Assembly (NCBI RefSeq): GCF_002735905.1
Contig: NZ_PEBD01000012.1
Span: 1-64,000, forward strand
Direction: 5' to 3'
Source of the DNA: Williamsia muralis
GTDB lineage: Bacteria > Actinomycetota > Actinomycetes > Mycobacteriales > Mycobacteriaceae
Length of the DNA stretch: 64,000 bases
Shown here in pieces: positions 20,316 through 29,580 of this stretch; position 1 is the stretch's first letter, and each line of letters begins with the position of its first letter. Both the position numbers and the translations under genes were made by a program. The notes beneath the pieces are model-generated. The model was given only the letters and a program-made list of their open reading frames with translations. It had not been told where the DNA came from and did no database searches.

Positions 20316-21410
20316 ATGATTCCGGGGCCGACTGACTCGATCGCCGACGTGCGCGGCGTGCGAGTCGGACACCACCAGCGGGTCGACGACGAGGTCAGCG
20401 TGGCCACGGAAGATCAGGCCGGCGCGGGATGGGCCACGGGAACCACCGTCGTGCTGCTGCCGGACGGTGCAGTCGCGGCCGTGGACGTACGCGGCGGGGG
20501 CCCCGGCACCCGTGAAACCGACCTCCTCGATCCCACCAACACTGTGCAGCAAGCCCATGCCGTGGTCCTCACGGGCGGGAGCGCCTACGGTCTCGCCGCC
20601 GCCGACGGGGTGATGACATTCCTGGAGGAGCAGGGCACAGGTCTTGTCATGGACAAACAAGGTTCGGTGGTGCCGATCGTTCCCGCCGCGGTGATCTTCG
20701 ACCTCGCTGTGGGCGACTGGTCGGCGCGGCCGGATCGCGAGTTCGGGGAGCGGGCGGCAGCAGCGGCGAGCACCGATGTGGCATCCGGTTCGGTGGGCGC
20801 AGGAGCCGGGGCACGGGCCGGCGAACTGAAAGGTGGCGTCGGGTCGGCGAGTATCCGCATCACCAGCGGGCCGGCCACGGGCATCACGGTGGCGGCGCTG
20901 GTGGTGGCGAATCCGGTCGGGGCAGTGATCGATCCGTCCACCGGTGTGCCCTGGGGTGCGGGTCCCTCAGAACTCGACTACTACGGGCTACGTCCTCCCG
21001 CAATCGAGGAGATTGCTCAACTGCGTTCGCTCACAACCAAATCAACGGCACTGAACACCACGATCGGGGTGATCGCCACCGATGCCGCTCTGGACCCGGC
21101 AGCGGCCACACGGGTTGCAATGACAGCGCACGACGGTCTGGCACGAGCCATTCGACCGGCGCACTCGCCGCTTGACGGGGACACATTGTTCGCTGTTGCC
21201 ACCGGCGCAGTGACACCAACCCCGGGGGACGGCGAGGCACCGGCGATCCCGATGGGGATGAACCAGCAAGCTGCCCTCGTAGCGGTGGTCGGGGAAGCGG
21301 CGGCCACTGCCGTTCAGCGGGCCATCGTCAAGGCTGTCCTGTCGGCTGATCCGATTGCCGGAATACCGTCCTACCGCCAGACGTTGCCTTCAGCATTTGC
21401 ACTTCGGTGA
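20316..21410 (+). CDS. P1-family N-terminal-nucleophile peptidase (DmpA/NylC-like)
   Basis: A 364-residue member of the S58/DmpA group, which self-cleaves to expose a Ser or Thr nucleophile. The predicted cut is between Asn247 and Thr248 in LN-TTIGVIATDA, the same Asn/Thr pairing used by NylC. The N-terminal part GVRVGHHQ and the Gly-rich GGSAYGL segment are typical. Known members are aminopeptidases or amidases; the substrate of M. tuberculosis Rv1333 is not settled. Next gene is mec, 25 bp on. Confidence 0.87.
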   Translation: MIPGPTDSIADVRGVRVGHHQRVDDEVSVATEDQAGAGWATGTTVVLLPDGAVAAVDVRGGGPGTRETDLLDPTNTVQQAHAVVLTGGSAYGLAAADGVMTFLEEQGTGLVMDKQGSVVPIVPAAVIFDLAVGDWSARPDREFGERAAAAASTDVASGSVGAGAGARAGELKGGVGSASIRITSGPATGITVAALVVANPVGAVIDPSTGVPWGAGPSELDYYGLRPPAIEEIAQLRSLTTKSTALNTTIGVIATDAALDPAAATRVAMTAHDGLARAIRPAHSPLDGDTLFAVATGAVTPTPGDGEAPAIPMGMNQQAALVAVVGEAAATAVQRAIVKAVLSADPIAGIPSYRQTLPSAFALR

Positions 21411-21435
21411 CGGGTGCGTGACAACGGAGGTGGGA

Positions 21436-21846
21436 GTGCTCAACATCAGTCGATCGCTGGTGGACCAGATGGTGGCGCACGCCCGCGCCGACCATCCCGA
21501 CGAGGCATGCGGGGTGATCGCCGGACCGGAGGGTTCGGACCGGCCCGAGCGGTTCATCGCGATGACAAACGCCGAGCGCAGCCCGACGTTCTACCGCTTC
21601 GACTCCGGGGAGCAGCTCAAGGTGTGGCGCGAGATGGATCGGGCCGACGAGGAGCCTGTGGTGATCTACCACTCGCACACCGCGACCGAGGCCTATCCGA
21701 GCCGAACCGACATCTCGTTCGCATCCGAACCGAATGCCCACTACGTGCTGATCTCGACCCGCGATGCCGACAGCGAGGAGATTCGCAGTTATCGGATCGT
21801 TGACGGCTCGGTCACCGAAGAACAGATCACCATCGACGACCACTAG
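21436..21846 (+). CDS. mec: Mec, JAMM metalloprotease of the CysO pathway
   Basis: Cleaves cysteine from the C-terminus of CysO-cysteine. A 136-residue Mov34/MPN+ protein with the zinc motif H-S-H-x7-S-x2-D (YHSHTATEAYPSRTD) and an upstream catalytic Glu in DEACGV. The GTG at 21436 is chosen because GGAGG lies 5 bp before it; the frame extends upstream into the peptidase gene. It forms a cluster with cysO and cysM, as in Rv1334-Rv1336. Confidence 0.9.
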   Translation: MLNISRSLVDQMVAHARADHPDEACGVIAGPEGSDRPERFIAMTNAERSPTFYRFDSGEQLKVWREMDRADEEPVVIYHSHTATEAYPSRTDISFASEPNAHYVLISTRDADSEEIRSYRIVDGSVTEEQITIDDH

Positions 21847-21896
21847 CCGTGTGCCACAACGCACAGCACAGATCGGCCACAAATAAGGAGTTCGCC

Positions 21897-23151
<1,255 letters not shown>

Positions 23152-23175
23152 TCAGCGGACATTGATCGGAGACAC

Positions 23176-23889
23176 ATGACCGGATCACTCGGCCCGTACG
23201 GCGGTGCCGGTGGCGGACTCACGCCATCCGGGTCCGCCGAGGCCAAGCGAACCTCTTGGCCGTTGTGGCTGCGGTCCGCGGTGGTCATCGTCGCGTTGAC
23301 CGCCCTGCTGTACGTCGTCGAGGCGATCGACGCGGTGAGCGACCATGACCTGGACAGCGCGGGCATCGAGTCGCGCGAGACAGACGGTCTCTCGGGCATC
23401 GTGTTCTCGCCGTTCCTGCACGATGGGTGGGAACACCTGCTGGCCAACACGATTCCGGGGATGGTGCTCGGCTTCCTGGTTCTGATGGCCAAGCGGTTCA
23501 TCGTCACGACACTCATCGTGTGGGTTGTGTCCGGTCTCGGTGTCTGGCTCTTCTCGCCGTCGTATGTCGTCACGGTCGGTGCCTCGGGCATCATCTTCGG
23601 CTGGCTCACCTACATCCTGGTTCGCGGCTTGTTCAACCGCGACATCTGGCAGATCTTGCTGGGCGTGGTGGTGTTCGTCGTTTACGGCGGTGTGCTGTGG
23701 GGCGTGGTCCCCACCGACGGCCGCGTCTCCTGGCAGGGCCATCTCTTCGGGGCGATCGGCGGAGTGCTGGCCGCGTGGTATCTCTCCGGCAAGGACCGTA
23801 AGCGCGGTGACGGCGCCGCGCCGACTCCCTACGGCGGCAACGGCATGGGCGCCAGCGGTTTCGGGAACAAGGGGGGCGCAGCCCTGTGA
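23176..23889 (+). CDS. Rhomboid intramembrane serine protease
   Basis: A 237-residue inner-membrane protease with about six helices. The catalytic dyad is the Ser of VGASGIIFG and the His of [11 protein letters not shown], and the oxyanion region WEHLLANT is present. The C-terminal 30 residues are a Gly-rich disordered tail. The stop overlaps the murI start by 4 bp. Homologue of Rv1337; natural substrates unknown. Confidence 0.92.
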   Translation: MTGSLGPYGGAGGGLTPSGSAEAKRTSWPLWLRSAVVIVALTALLYVVEAIDAVSDHDLDSAGIESRETDGLSGIVFSPFLHDGWEHLLANTIPGMVLGFLVLMAKRFIVTTLIVWVVSGLGVWLFSPSYVVTVGASGIIFGWLTYILVRGLFNRDIWQILLGVVVFVVYGGVLWGVVPTDGRVSWQGHLFGAIGGVLAAWYLSGKDRKRGDGAAPTPYGGNGMGASGFGNKGGAAL

Positions 23890-24686
23890 GCGCGGATGTG
23901 GACGCGCCGATCGGCATCTTCGATTCGGGGGTGGGCGGTCTCACCGTGGCGCGTGCGGTGATCGACCAGTTGCCGTCCGAGAACATCATCTACATCGGCG
24001 ACACCGCCAACGGGCCTTACGGACCGTTGACCATTCCCCAGATCCGAGCGCACGCACTCGCCATCGGTGACGAGTTGGTCGATCGCGGTGTCAAGGCTCT
24101 TGTCATCGCCTGCAACACCGCATCGGCCGCCTGCCTGCGTGATGCTCGCGAGCGCTACCCCGTGCCCGTCATCGAGGTTGTGCTGCCCGCTGTTCGCCGT
24201 GCGGTGGCGGCGACCCGATCGGGTCGCATCGGTGTCATCGGCACCGAGGCCACCATCGCGTCTCGTGCCTATGAGGACTCCTTCGCCGCTGCCCAGAACG
24301 CGGTGATCACCTCGGTGCCCTGCCCACGGTTCGTCGACTTCGTCGAACGGGGGATCACCAGCGGTCGGCAGGTTCTCGGCCTCGCGCAGGGATACCTCGA
24401 GCCGCTGGCCCAGGCGGGCGTCGACACGGTGGTGCTCGGCTGCACGCACTATCCGATGCTGTCGGGTGTCATTCAGTTGGCCGTGGGAGATGAGGTCACC
24501 CTGGTCTCGAGCGCCGAAGAAACTGCCAAAGATGTGTTGCGGGTGCTGACATCCACAGACCTTCTACGACCGCCCTCCGACGTGCCCGCCGACCGCGTTT
24601 TTCAGGCCACCGGTGATCCCGAGATGTTCGCCCGGCTGGCTACACGTTTCCTCGGCCCTGCCATCGGCGCAGTTCAACACGCCTGA
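23886..24686 (+). CDS. murI: Glutamate racemase MurI
   Basis: Produces D-glutamate for peptidoglycan. The 266-residue protein has the [10 protein letters not shown] start and the two catalytic cysteines in [10 protein letters not shown] and VLGCTHYP. The GTG start overlaps the rhomboid stop, so translation is coupled. It is complete and of normal length; an essential cell-wall gene in relatives. Confidence 0.95.
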   Translation: MSADVDAPIGIFDSGVGGLTVARAVIDQLPSENIIYIGDTANGPYGPLTIPQIRAHALAIGDELVDRGVKALVIACNTASAACLRDARERYPVPVIEVVLPAVRRAVAATRSGRIGVIGTEATIASRAYEDSFAAAQNAVITSVPCPRFVDFVERGITSGRQVLGLAQGYLEPLAQAGVDTVVLGCTHYPMLSGVIQLAVGDEVTLVSSAEETAKDVLRVLTSTDLLRPPSDVPADRVFQATGDPEMFARLATRFLGPAIGAVQHA

Positions 24687-24734
24687 TCGGCCGTCCGCCG
24701 ACGGCAAGGTGAGCCGGCGTGGCAGCATGGCTGC

Positions 24735-25499
24735 ATGCGTTTGACCGTGCTGGGTTGTTCGGGCAGTTTGGCGGGCCCGGATTCGCCGGCGTCCGGATAT
24801 TTGCTAACGGTTCCCGGCGGCCAACCGGTGGTGATGGACTTCGGCCCCGGCGTCCTGGGTTCGTTGCAGCAGCATGCCGACCCCAACGAGGTCGCGGTGA
24901 TGCTGAGCCATCTGCACGCCGACCATTGCCTTGATCTGCCCGGTCTGCTGGTGTGGCGCCGCTACAACCCGATTCCCGCCATCGGCAAGGGGACACTCAT
25001 CGGACCTCCCGGAACAGCGGCCCGGATCGGCGCTGCATCATCGGAGTACCCGGGGAAGATCGACGACGTCAGCGACACGTTCGACGTGTCCACATGGACC
25101 GACCAGGAGGAGATCGAACTGGGCGGGATGAGAATCCTCGCCCGGAAGGTGAACCATCCACCTTCGACGTTCGGACTTCGCATCACCGGCCCGGGTGGCG
25201 AGGTACTGGCCTACAGCGGCGACACCGGCGTGTGCGATGAGCTCATCGAACTGGCCCAGGGCGCCGACGTGTTCCTCTGTGAGGCGTCGTGGACCCACGA
25301 CCCGCAGAACAGGCCGCCGAACCTTCATCTGTCCGGCAGGGAGGCAGGCGAGGCCGCGGCCAAGGCCGGCGTCAAGAGCCTTGCCCTGACCCATCTTCCA
25401 CCGTGGACCTGGCCCGACGACATGCTTGCCGAGGCCCGCGAGGTGTACGACGGCCCGATCCGCGTCGTGCGTCGCGACGAGCAGATCGATATCGGCTGA
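24735..25499 (+). CDS. MBL-fold phosphodiesterase, Rv1339 homologue
   Basis: A 254-residue metallo-beta-lactamase-fold hydrolase with the metal motif SHLHADHCLD near residue 58, a YSGDTG second ligand segment and a C-terminal LTHLPPW histidine. Position between murI and rph matches M. tuberculosis Rv1339, for which cAMP phosphodiesterase activity has been reported. That activity here is by homology and synteny. Starts 48 bp after murI at an ATG (MRLTVLGCSGS). Confidence 0.87.
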   Translation: MRLTVLGCSGSLAGPDSPASGYLLTVPGGQPVVMDFGPGVLGSLQQHADPNEVAVMLSHLHADHCLDLPGLLVWRRYNPIPAIGKGTLIGPPGTAARIGAASSEYPGKIDDVSDTFDVSTWTDQEEIELGGMRILARKVNHPPSTFGLRITGPGGEVLAYSGDTGVCDELIELAQGADVFLCEASWTHDPQNRPPNLHLSGREAGEAAAKAGVKSLALTHLPPWTWPDDMLAEAREVYDGPIRVVRRDEQIDIG

Positions 25500-25573
25500 C
25501 GAACTGCCGGGATGCTCGGACGAGATATCGGGCACCCGCCCACGGTGTCAGGTGGTGTCGATAGGGTGTCGGT

Positions 25574-26359
25574 GTGAGTAGACGCGCTGATGGCCGAGTA
25601 GACGACGAACTGCGGAAGGTCACCATCACCCGCGGATTCACCAACCACCCCGCCGGATCTGTGTTGGTGGAATTCGGACAGACCCGGGTGATGTGTACGG
25701 CCAGCGTCACCGAAGGCGTCCCGCGGTGGCGGCGCGGCTCGGGACTGGGCTGGCTGACCGCGGAATACGCGATGTTGCCCGCCGCCACGCACGATCGGTC
25801 CGACCGCGAGTCGGTCAAGGGCAAGGTCGGTGGACGCACCCAGGAGATCAGTCGCTTGATCGGCCGGTCGCTGCGTGCATGTATCGACCTGGCGGCGTTG
25901 GGGGAGAACACCATCGCCCTCGACTGTGATGTGCTCCAGGCCGACGGCGGCACCCGCACCGCAGCGATCACAGGCGCATACGTCGCGCTCTGCGACGCGG
26001 TCACCTATCTCAACGCCGCGGGCAAGCTGGCCGACCCCCAGCCGATCTCGTGCGCGATCGCCGCGGTGAGTGTCGGCGTCGTGGATGGCCGGGTGCGGAT
26101 CGACCTTCCGTACGAAGAGGATTCGCGCGCCGAGGTGGACATGAACGTGGTCGCCACCGACACCGGCACCCTCGTCGAGATCCAGGGCACCGGCGAAGGT
26201 GCGACCTTCCCGCGATCGACCCTCGACCGCCTTCTCGACATGGCGATGCTCGGTACCGAGAAGATCTTCGAGGTTCAGCGCGAGGCTCTGGCCCTGCCGT
26301 ACCCCGGCACGTTGCCCGAACCCGAGGTGTCCGGCAAGCGCAAGGCTTTCGGTAGCTGA
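25574..26359 (+). CDS. rph: Ribonuclease PH
   Basis: Phosphorolytic 3'-5' exoribonuclease that trims tRNA precursors. A 261-residue PH-domain protein starting at GTG with [20 protein letters not shown], and keeping the family's [22 protein letters not shown] and [14 protein letters not shown] motifs. Its stop shares a base with the rdgB start (TGATG). Confidence 0.95.
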   Translation: MSRRADGRVDDELRKVTITRGFTNHPAGSVLVEFGQTRVMCTASVTEGVPRWRRGSGLGWLTAEYAMLPAATHDRSDRESVKGKVGGRTQEISRLIGRSLRACIDLAALGENTIALDCDVLQADGGTRTAAITGAYVALCDAVTYLNAAGKLADPQPISCAIAAVSVGVVDGRVRIDLPYEEDSRAEVDMNVVATDTGTLVEIQGTGEGATFPRSTLDRLLDMAMLGTEKIFEVQREALALPYPGTLPEPEVSGKRKAFGS

Positions 26360-26976
26360 TGGCTCAGCGTCTCCTGGTCGCCAGCCGTAACAGTAAGAAG
26401 CTCGCCGAACTCCGGCGAGTCCTCGAGCGTGCCGGCATCAGCGGCCTCGAGGTCGTCGGTCTCGACGAGGTGCCTGAGTACGACGAGGCACCCGAGGCCG
26501 GCGCCACGTTTGAAGAGAATGCCCTCGCCAAGGCTCGGGACGGGTTTGCCGCCACCGGATTGGCCTGCATCGCAGACGATTCGGGCATCGAGGTGGATGC
26601 CTTGCGTGGTATGCCCGGCGTGTTGTCCGCCCGGTGGTCGGGCCGCCACGGCGACGATGAGGCGAACACCTCGCTGCTGCTCGGCCAGATGCGCGACGTA
26701 CCTGCCGAGCGCCGAGGCGGGGCCTTTGTCTCCGCGTGCGCGCTGGTGACGGCCACCGGGGAGGTGGTGGTCCGCGGCGAATGGCGTGGCCGCATCGTCG
26801 ATGCGCCCCTGGGCGACAACGGTTTCGGCTATGACCCCGTTTTTGTACCCGATGACGAGGCGGCGTGCGGACGGACAGCGGCCGAGTTGTCTGCATCCGA
26901 GAAGGACGCGCTCAGTCACCGCGGTCGTGCACTGACACAACTCGTGCCCGCCCTGCAGGAACTGGCACGGAGCTAG
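26359..26976 (+). CDS. rdgB: XTP/dITP diphosphatase
   Basis: Removes deaminated purine triphosphates from the nucleotide pool. A 205-residue Ham1/RdgB protein with the N-terminal SRNSKKLAEL motif, FEENALAKAR, DDSGIEVDAL and GFGYDPVFVP. It overlaps rph by one base, is translationally coupled, and ends 17 bp from a convergent DUF3817 gene. Confidence 0.95.
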   Translation: MAQRLLVASRNSKKLAELRRVLERAGISGLEVVGLDEVPEYDEAPEAGATFEENALAKARDGFAATGLACIADDSGIEVDALRGMPGVLSARWSGRHGDDEANTSLLLGQMRDVPAERRGGAFVSACALVTATGEVVVRGEWRGRIVDAPLGDNGFGYDPVFVPDDEAACGRTAAELSASEKDALSHRGRALTQLVPALQELARS

Positions 26977-26993
26977 TCGCTCCTGGCCGGGCC

Positions 26994-27350
26994 TCAGACC
27001 CCGAACTGTGCCTTGATCTCTTGGGTGCGCTTGTGTTCCACCCAGAACGACAGGAACGGGATGGTGCCGGCGATCAGGGTGTAGACGGCCTTGCCCAAGG
27101 GCCAGCGGACCTTGATGCCGACGTCGATGGCCATGATGAGGTACACGAAGTACACCCAACCGTGAACAATCGGCACGAAGTCGAGTGCGTCGACGTCGAA
27201 GCCGTATTTGAGGACCAGTTCGGCCACGAGGAGCAGCAACCAGAGGCCGGTGACCCACGCCATCACCCGGTACCGAAGCAACGCGCCCTTGATCTTGCTC
27301 GGCGTTGCCGTGGTTGCAGGCGCGGTCTGTTCGGCCGGGGTCTCGGTCAC
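26994..27350 (-). CDS. DUF3817 membrane protein (second paralog)
   Basis: A 118-residue membrane protein with a Thr/Ala-rich cytosolic N-terminus of about 22 residues and three helices. VMAWVTGLWLLLLVAEL and PIVHGWVYFVYLIMA are the conserved DUF3817 segments. A GTG start at 27350 overlaps the stop of the upstream gene (GTGA). Homologue of Rv1342c; function unknown. Its paralog at 6815 lacks the Thr-rich head. Confidence 0.85.
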   Translation of the reverse strand: MTETPAEQTAPATTATPSKIKGALLRYRVMAWVTGLWLLLLVAELVLKYGFDVDALDFVPIVHGWVYFVYLIMAIDVGIKVRWPLGKAVYTLIAGTIPFLSFWVEHKRTQEIKAQFGV

Positions 27351-27793
27351 TGATTGCTCCGTCGTGTGTTGTTCGTGTGCGGGTCGGTGTCGACCATCTC
27401 GGGGTCGGTCTGGCGCGGGTCGTTGCCCGCGAGTTCGGCGAGTATCTGGTTGTATTCGGCCAGCTGGTCGCTCTCGGGGCTGTCGTCCGGCGGGGGACTC
27501 GCCGGTGCGGGCCGAGGCGGCAGGACTCCGTCTGGAATCTCCGTCATGCCCTTGTTCGTTTGCAGCTTCAGGACTTCGACGGGGTCCGACTCGAGCACCA
27601 CAAATCGCCGGTACGCGTAGACCACGAATATGGCGAAAGCCGGCCACTGGAGTGCGTACCCCAGGTTCTGGCCAGTACCCGAGCTCGATTCGAAGCGATC
27701 CCACTGCCACCACGCCAGCGCGAGACATGCCAGCGCGGCGACGATCACCAGCACGATGAGTGCTGGTCGATGCCGGTGCTTGATGGGAGCCAT
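27347..27793 (-). CDS. Small membrane protein, LprD-position homologue
   Basis: A 148-residue protein with two hydrophobic segments (about residues 10-28 and 42-60) and a proline- and acid-rich cytosolic or external tail. It occupies the place of M. tuberculosis Rv1343c (lprD), which is annotated as a lipoprotein. Here ALAC near residue 21 is only a weak lipobox because the -3 residue is not Leu, so lipid attachment is doubtful. Start is ATG at 27793; a longer open frame crosses tRNA-Leu and is rejected. Translationally coupled to the DUF3817 gene. Function unknown. Confidence 0.75.
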   Translation of the reverse strand: MAPIKHRHRPALIVLVIVAALACLALAWWQWDRFESSSGTGQNLGYALQWPAFAIFVVYAYRRFVVLESDPVEVLKLQTNKGMTEIPDGVLPPRPAPASPPPDDSPESDQLAEYNQILAELAGNDPRQTDPEMVDTDPHTNNTRRSNQ

Positions 27794-27852
27794 ATCTTGA
27801 CGGTACCTAAGTACTGCAACGCGCTGGTCAGCCGGTACGCTGTGCTCTGCAC

Positions 27853-27937
<85 letters not shown>

Positions 27938-28118
27938 CAGATCTCTGCGGCGGCTGCCCGGAGTTTCGTACGCAAACGTCGGCGCTGTCGTGACTGAACG
28001 CAGATCCGCGGCGAGTCGGCCCGCGGCGTATGTGCTGCCGATAGACAGGGCGGCTCCTCCATGTCCGAAATCCACGTCCACAGGTGACCGCCCCGCCGGG
28101 CTTGAGACTAGCACCCAT

Positions 28119-28134
28119 TCGAACGTATGGTCGA
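28119..28134 (+). promoter_or_regulatory. LexA-like SOS box (one mismatch)
   Basis: TCGAAC-GTAT-GGTCGA matches the mycobacterial LexA consensus TCGAAC-N4-GTTCGA at 11 of 12 defined bases. The mismatch is in the right half-site core, so binding strength is uncertain. It lies about 75 bp upstream of the small unknown gene at 28207 and no gene starts on the other strand nearby. Confidence 0.45.
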
Positions 28135-28206
28135 ACAATGAAGACGGCCGGAATCGGGGGAGACGGCGGGCAACCGCGCCGTCCGGCCTTTGTGAGGGTC
28201 GGGCAT

Positions 28207-28464
28207 ATGGCAGTCACGGTCGATCTGATCACGCTGTACGCCTATCAACCCCATCACTCAGGGTCCTATCACCCCGATGGACTCCAATTCCGCAAGAAGA
28301 CGACGGGAGTGCTCACCGAGTGGGGCATGACCGAATGGGGCGAATGGTTCGGCAAGGTCACCTACACCATCCCGGCCAAGGGGAGAGAGGAGAAGGTGAC
28401 CCACTGGGTTCCTGGATGGGCGCTTCGGCCCGCGGAAGGGGTTGCCGGCGAACGTGATCCGTGA
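28207..28464 (+). CDS. Small protein of unknown function
   Basis: An 85-residue soluble protein not recognised as any family. It is rich in Trp, Tyr and Lys, with a short internal duplication (TEWGMTEWGEW at about residues 38-48). Codon choice is GC-rich at third positions like the neighbours, and GAGGG lies 8 bp before the ATG, which supports a real gene. An in-frame ATG at 28138 lacks a ribosome-binding site. A near-consensus LexA box upstream suggests possible damage induction (inference). Confidence 0.55.
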   Translation: MAVTVDLITLYAYQPHHSGSYHPDGLQFRKKTTGVLTEWGMTEWGEWFGKVTYTIPAKGREEKVTHWVPGWALRPAEGVAGERDP

Positions 28465-28522
28465 GCCCAGTCGTCGTCGCGGGTGGCGGGCTGGGCTGAA
28501 CCCGAGGACTCTGGAGTTCAGT

Positions 28523-29103
28523 ATGTCTGCGCGTCCGTCGTCTCTGACCTCCACGCGGCCCGTTCGCATGGTCGTCGCGGTCGCGATGATCGCTGTGCAA
28601 CTGATTCTGACGGCATCTGTCGGTGCGTTTCTGTGTGGTGTGGGCAGTGCACGGGACGTGGACGGCCATACGCCGGCTGGATCTGGTGACCGCCGCGGTG
28701 TGGTCGGCGGCTTCGTCGGCAGGGCGGTGGCGACATGGCCACCTCGGCTGCCGATGTCGTTCGGCTCTACGCACGTGTGTCGAAGATGCCGGAGTCCGAC
28801 CGTCAGTTGATCCTGGGCGCTTTGGCGTCGGCACCCGCGTGGCGGCCGACGGGTTCTCTCAAGACTTCGGTCTGCTCGCTCCTGGCGCGCTGAATACGCC
28901 TGTCGCCAAACAAGGGTGGATGTGTTGCTTCGAGCAGACGGCCTACCTCCACAGCGCCGGGTTCGTCGGCCCGGATCACAGATTTGTGGTGGCGCTGCTG
29001 AGCCGCCAACCCTACGAGGCGAGTTGGGCGACTTCGCGCGACGGCCTGACTGCCGTGGCGTCGGCGGTCGGGTCCGCGTTGTCTCTCTCAGACAACGACA
29101 CGA
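28523..29103 (+). pseudogene. Decayed serine hydrolase (class A beta-lactamase-like)
   Basis: Three reading-frame fragments line up as remains of one exported protein. Frame 1 starts at ATG 28523 with a good CTGGAG site and a signal peptide (MVVAVAMIAVQLILTA). A second frame (about 28717-28840) reads GGDMATSAADVVRLYARV...LILGALASAP. A third (about 28842-29103) reads VAADGFSQDFGLLAPG...VAKQGWMCC...RFVVALLSRQP, the C-terminal half with a KxG box and the WMCC segment of mycobacterial-type serine hydrolases. The SxxK and SDN regions are missing, and a one-base deletion near 28841 separates the last two frames. The assignment is from motif memory and is moderate. Confidence 0.55.
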
Positions 29104-29303
29104 TGCAACTCGACCCACCGGGCAGCTCCACTGATGTGTCCCACAGCGACAACATCTTTCGGTCAGGTCGCGATAACCGCGCATTGAGCACGGCGCGTCG
29201 GCCGGGGCCGTGGTGTGACGTCGCTCGCCACCGGGAACGAAACCGCCGGCACGGATCGTTTGCCCCACAGACCAAAAAGTGCAGTCTTCGAAAGGTGTTT
29301 GTT

Positions 29304-29471
29304 GTGAGTCCGTTTCCGCCCCCGCCGCCATGGACAAGTGGATTCCGTGCACTCAACAGACCTGAGCCCGAACGGCAGAACGATGGCGACAAGAACGGCG
29401 GCGACAAGTGGGAGTGGCTCATTCTCGCCGCGATCTTGGCGGTTGTCGTGCTGGTCCTCATCCTGAAGTAG
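29304..29471 (+). CDS. Small tail-anchored membrane protein
   Basis: A 55-residue protein: a proline-rich head (SPFPPPPPW), a charged middle (PEPERQNDGDKNGGDK), and one C-terminal transmembrane helix (WLILAAILAVVVLVLILK) reaching the last residue. GTG at 29304 is preceded by AAAGG. The frame is open far upstream through the hydrolase remnant, but only this end looks like a discrete gene. Unknown function. Confidence 0.5.
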   Translation: MSPFPPPPPWTSGFRALNRPEPERQNDGDKNGGDKWEWLILAAILAVVVLVLILK

Positions 29472-29530
29472 CTGTCGACACGCGGACCTCGGCTGTCCCA
29501 GCAATCCAACAAACTCTCCGACAAACAAAC

Positions 29531-29562
29531 GAGCGGTTGGCACCTGTGGGTGCCAACCGCTC
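29531..29562. terminator. Bidirectional hairpin terminator
   Basis: A perfect 14-bp inverted repeat (29531-29544 with 29549-29562) around TGTG, between the small tail-anchored gene and the convergent acyl-CoA synthetase gene, whose stop lies 18 bp further on. No long U-run on either side. Likely ends transcripts from both directions. Confidence 0.8.
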
Positions 29563-29580
29563 GCGTGGTTGTTGCTGCCT

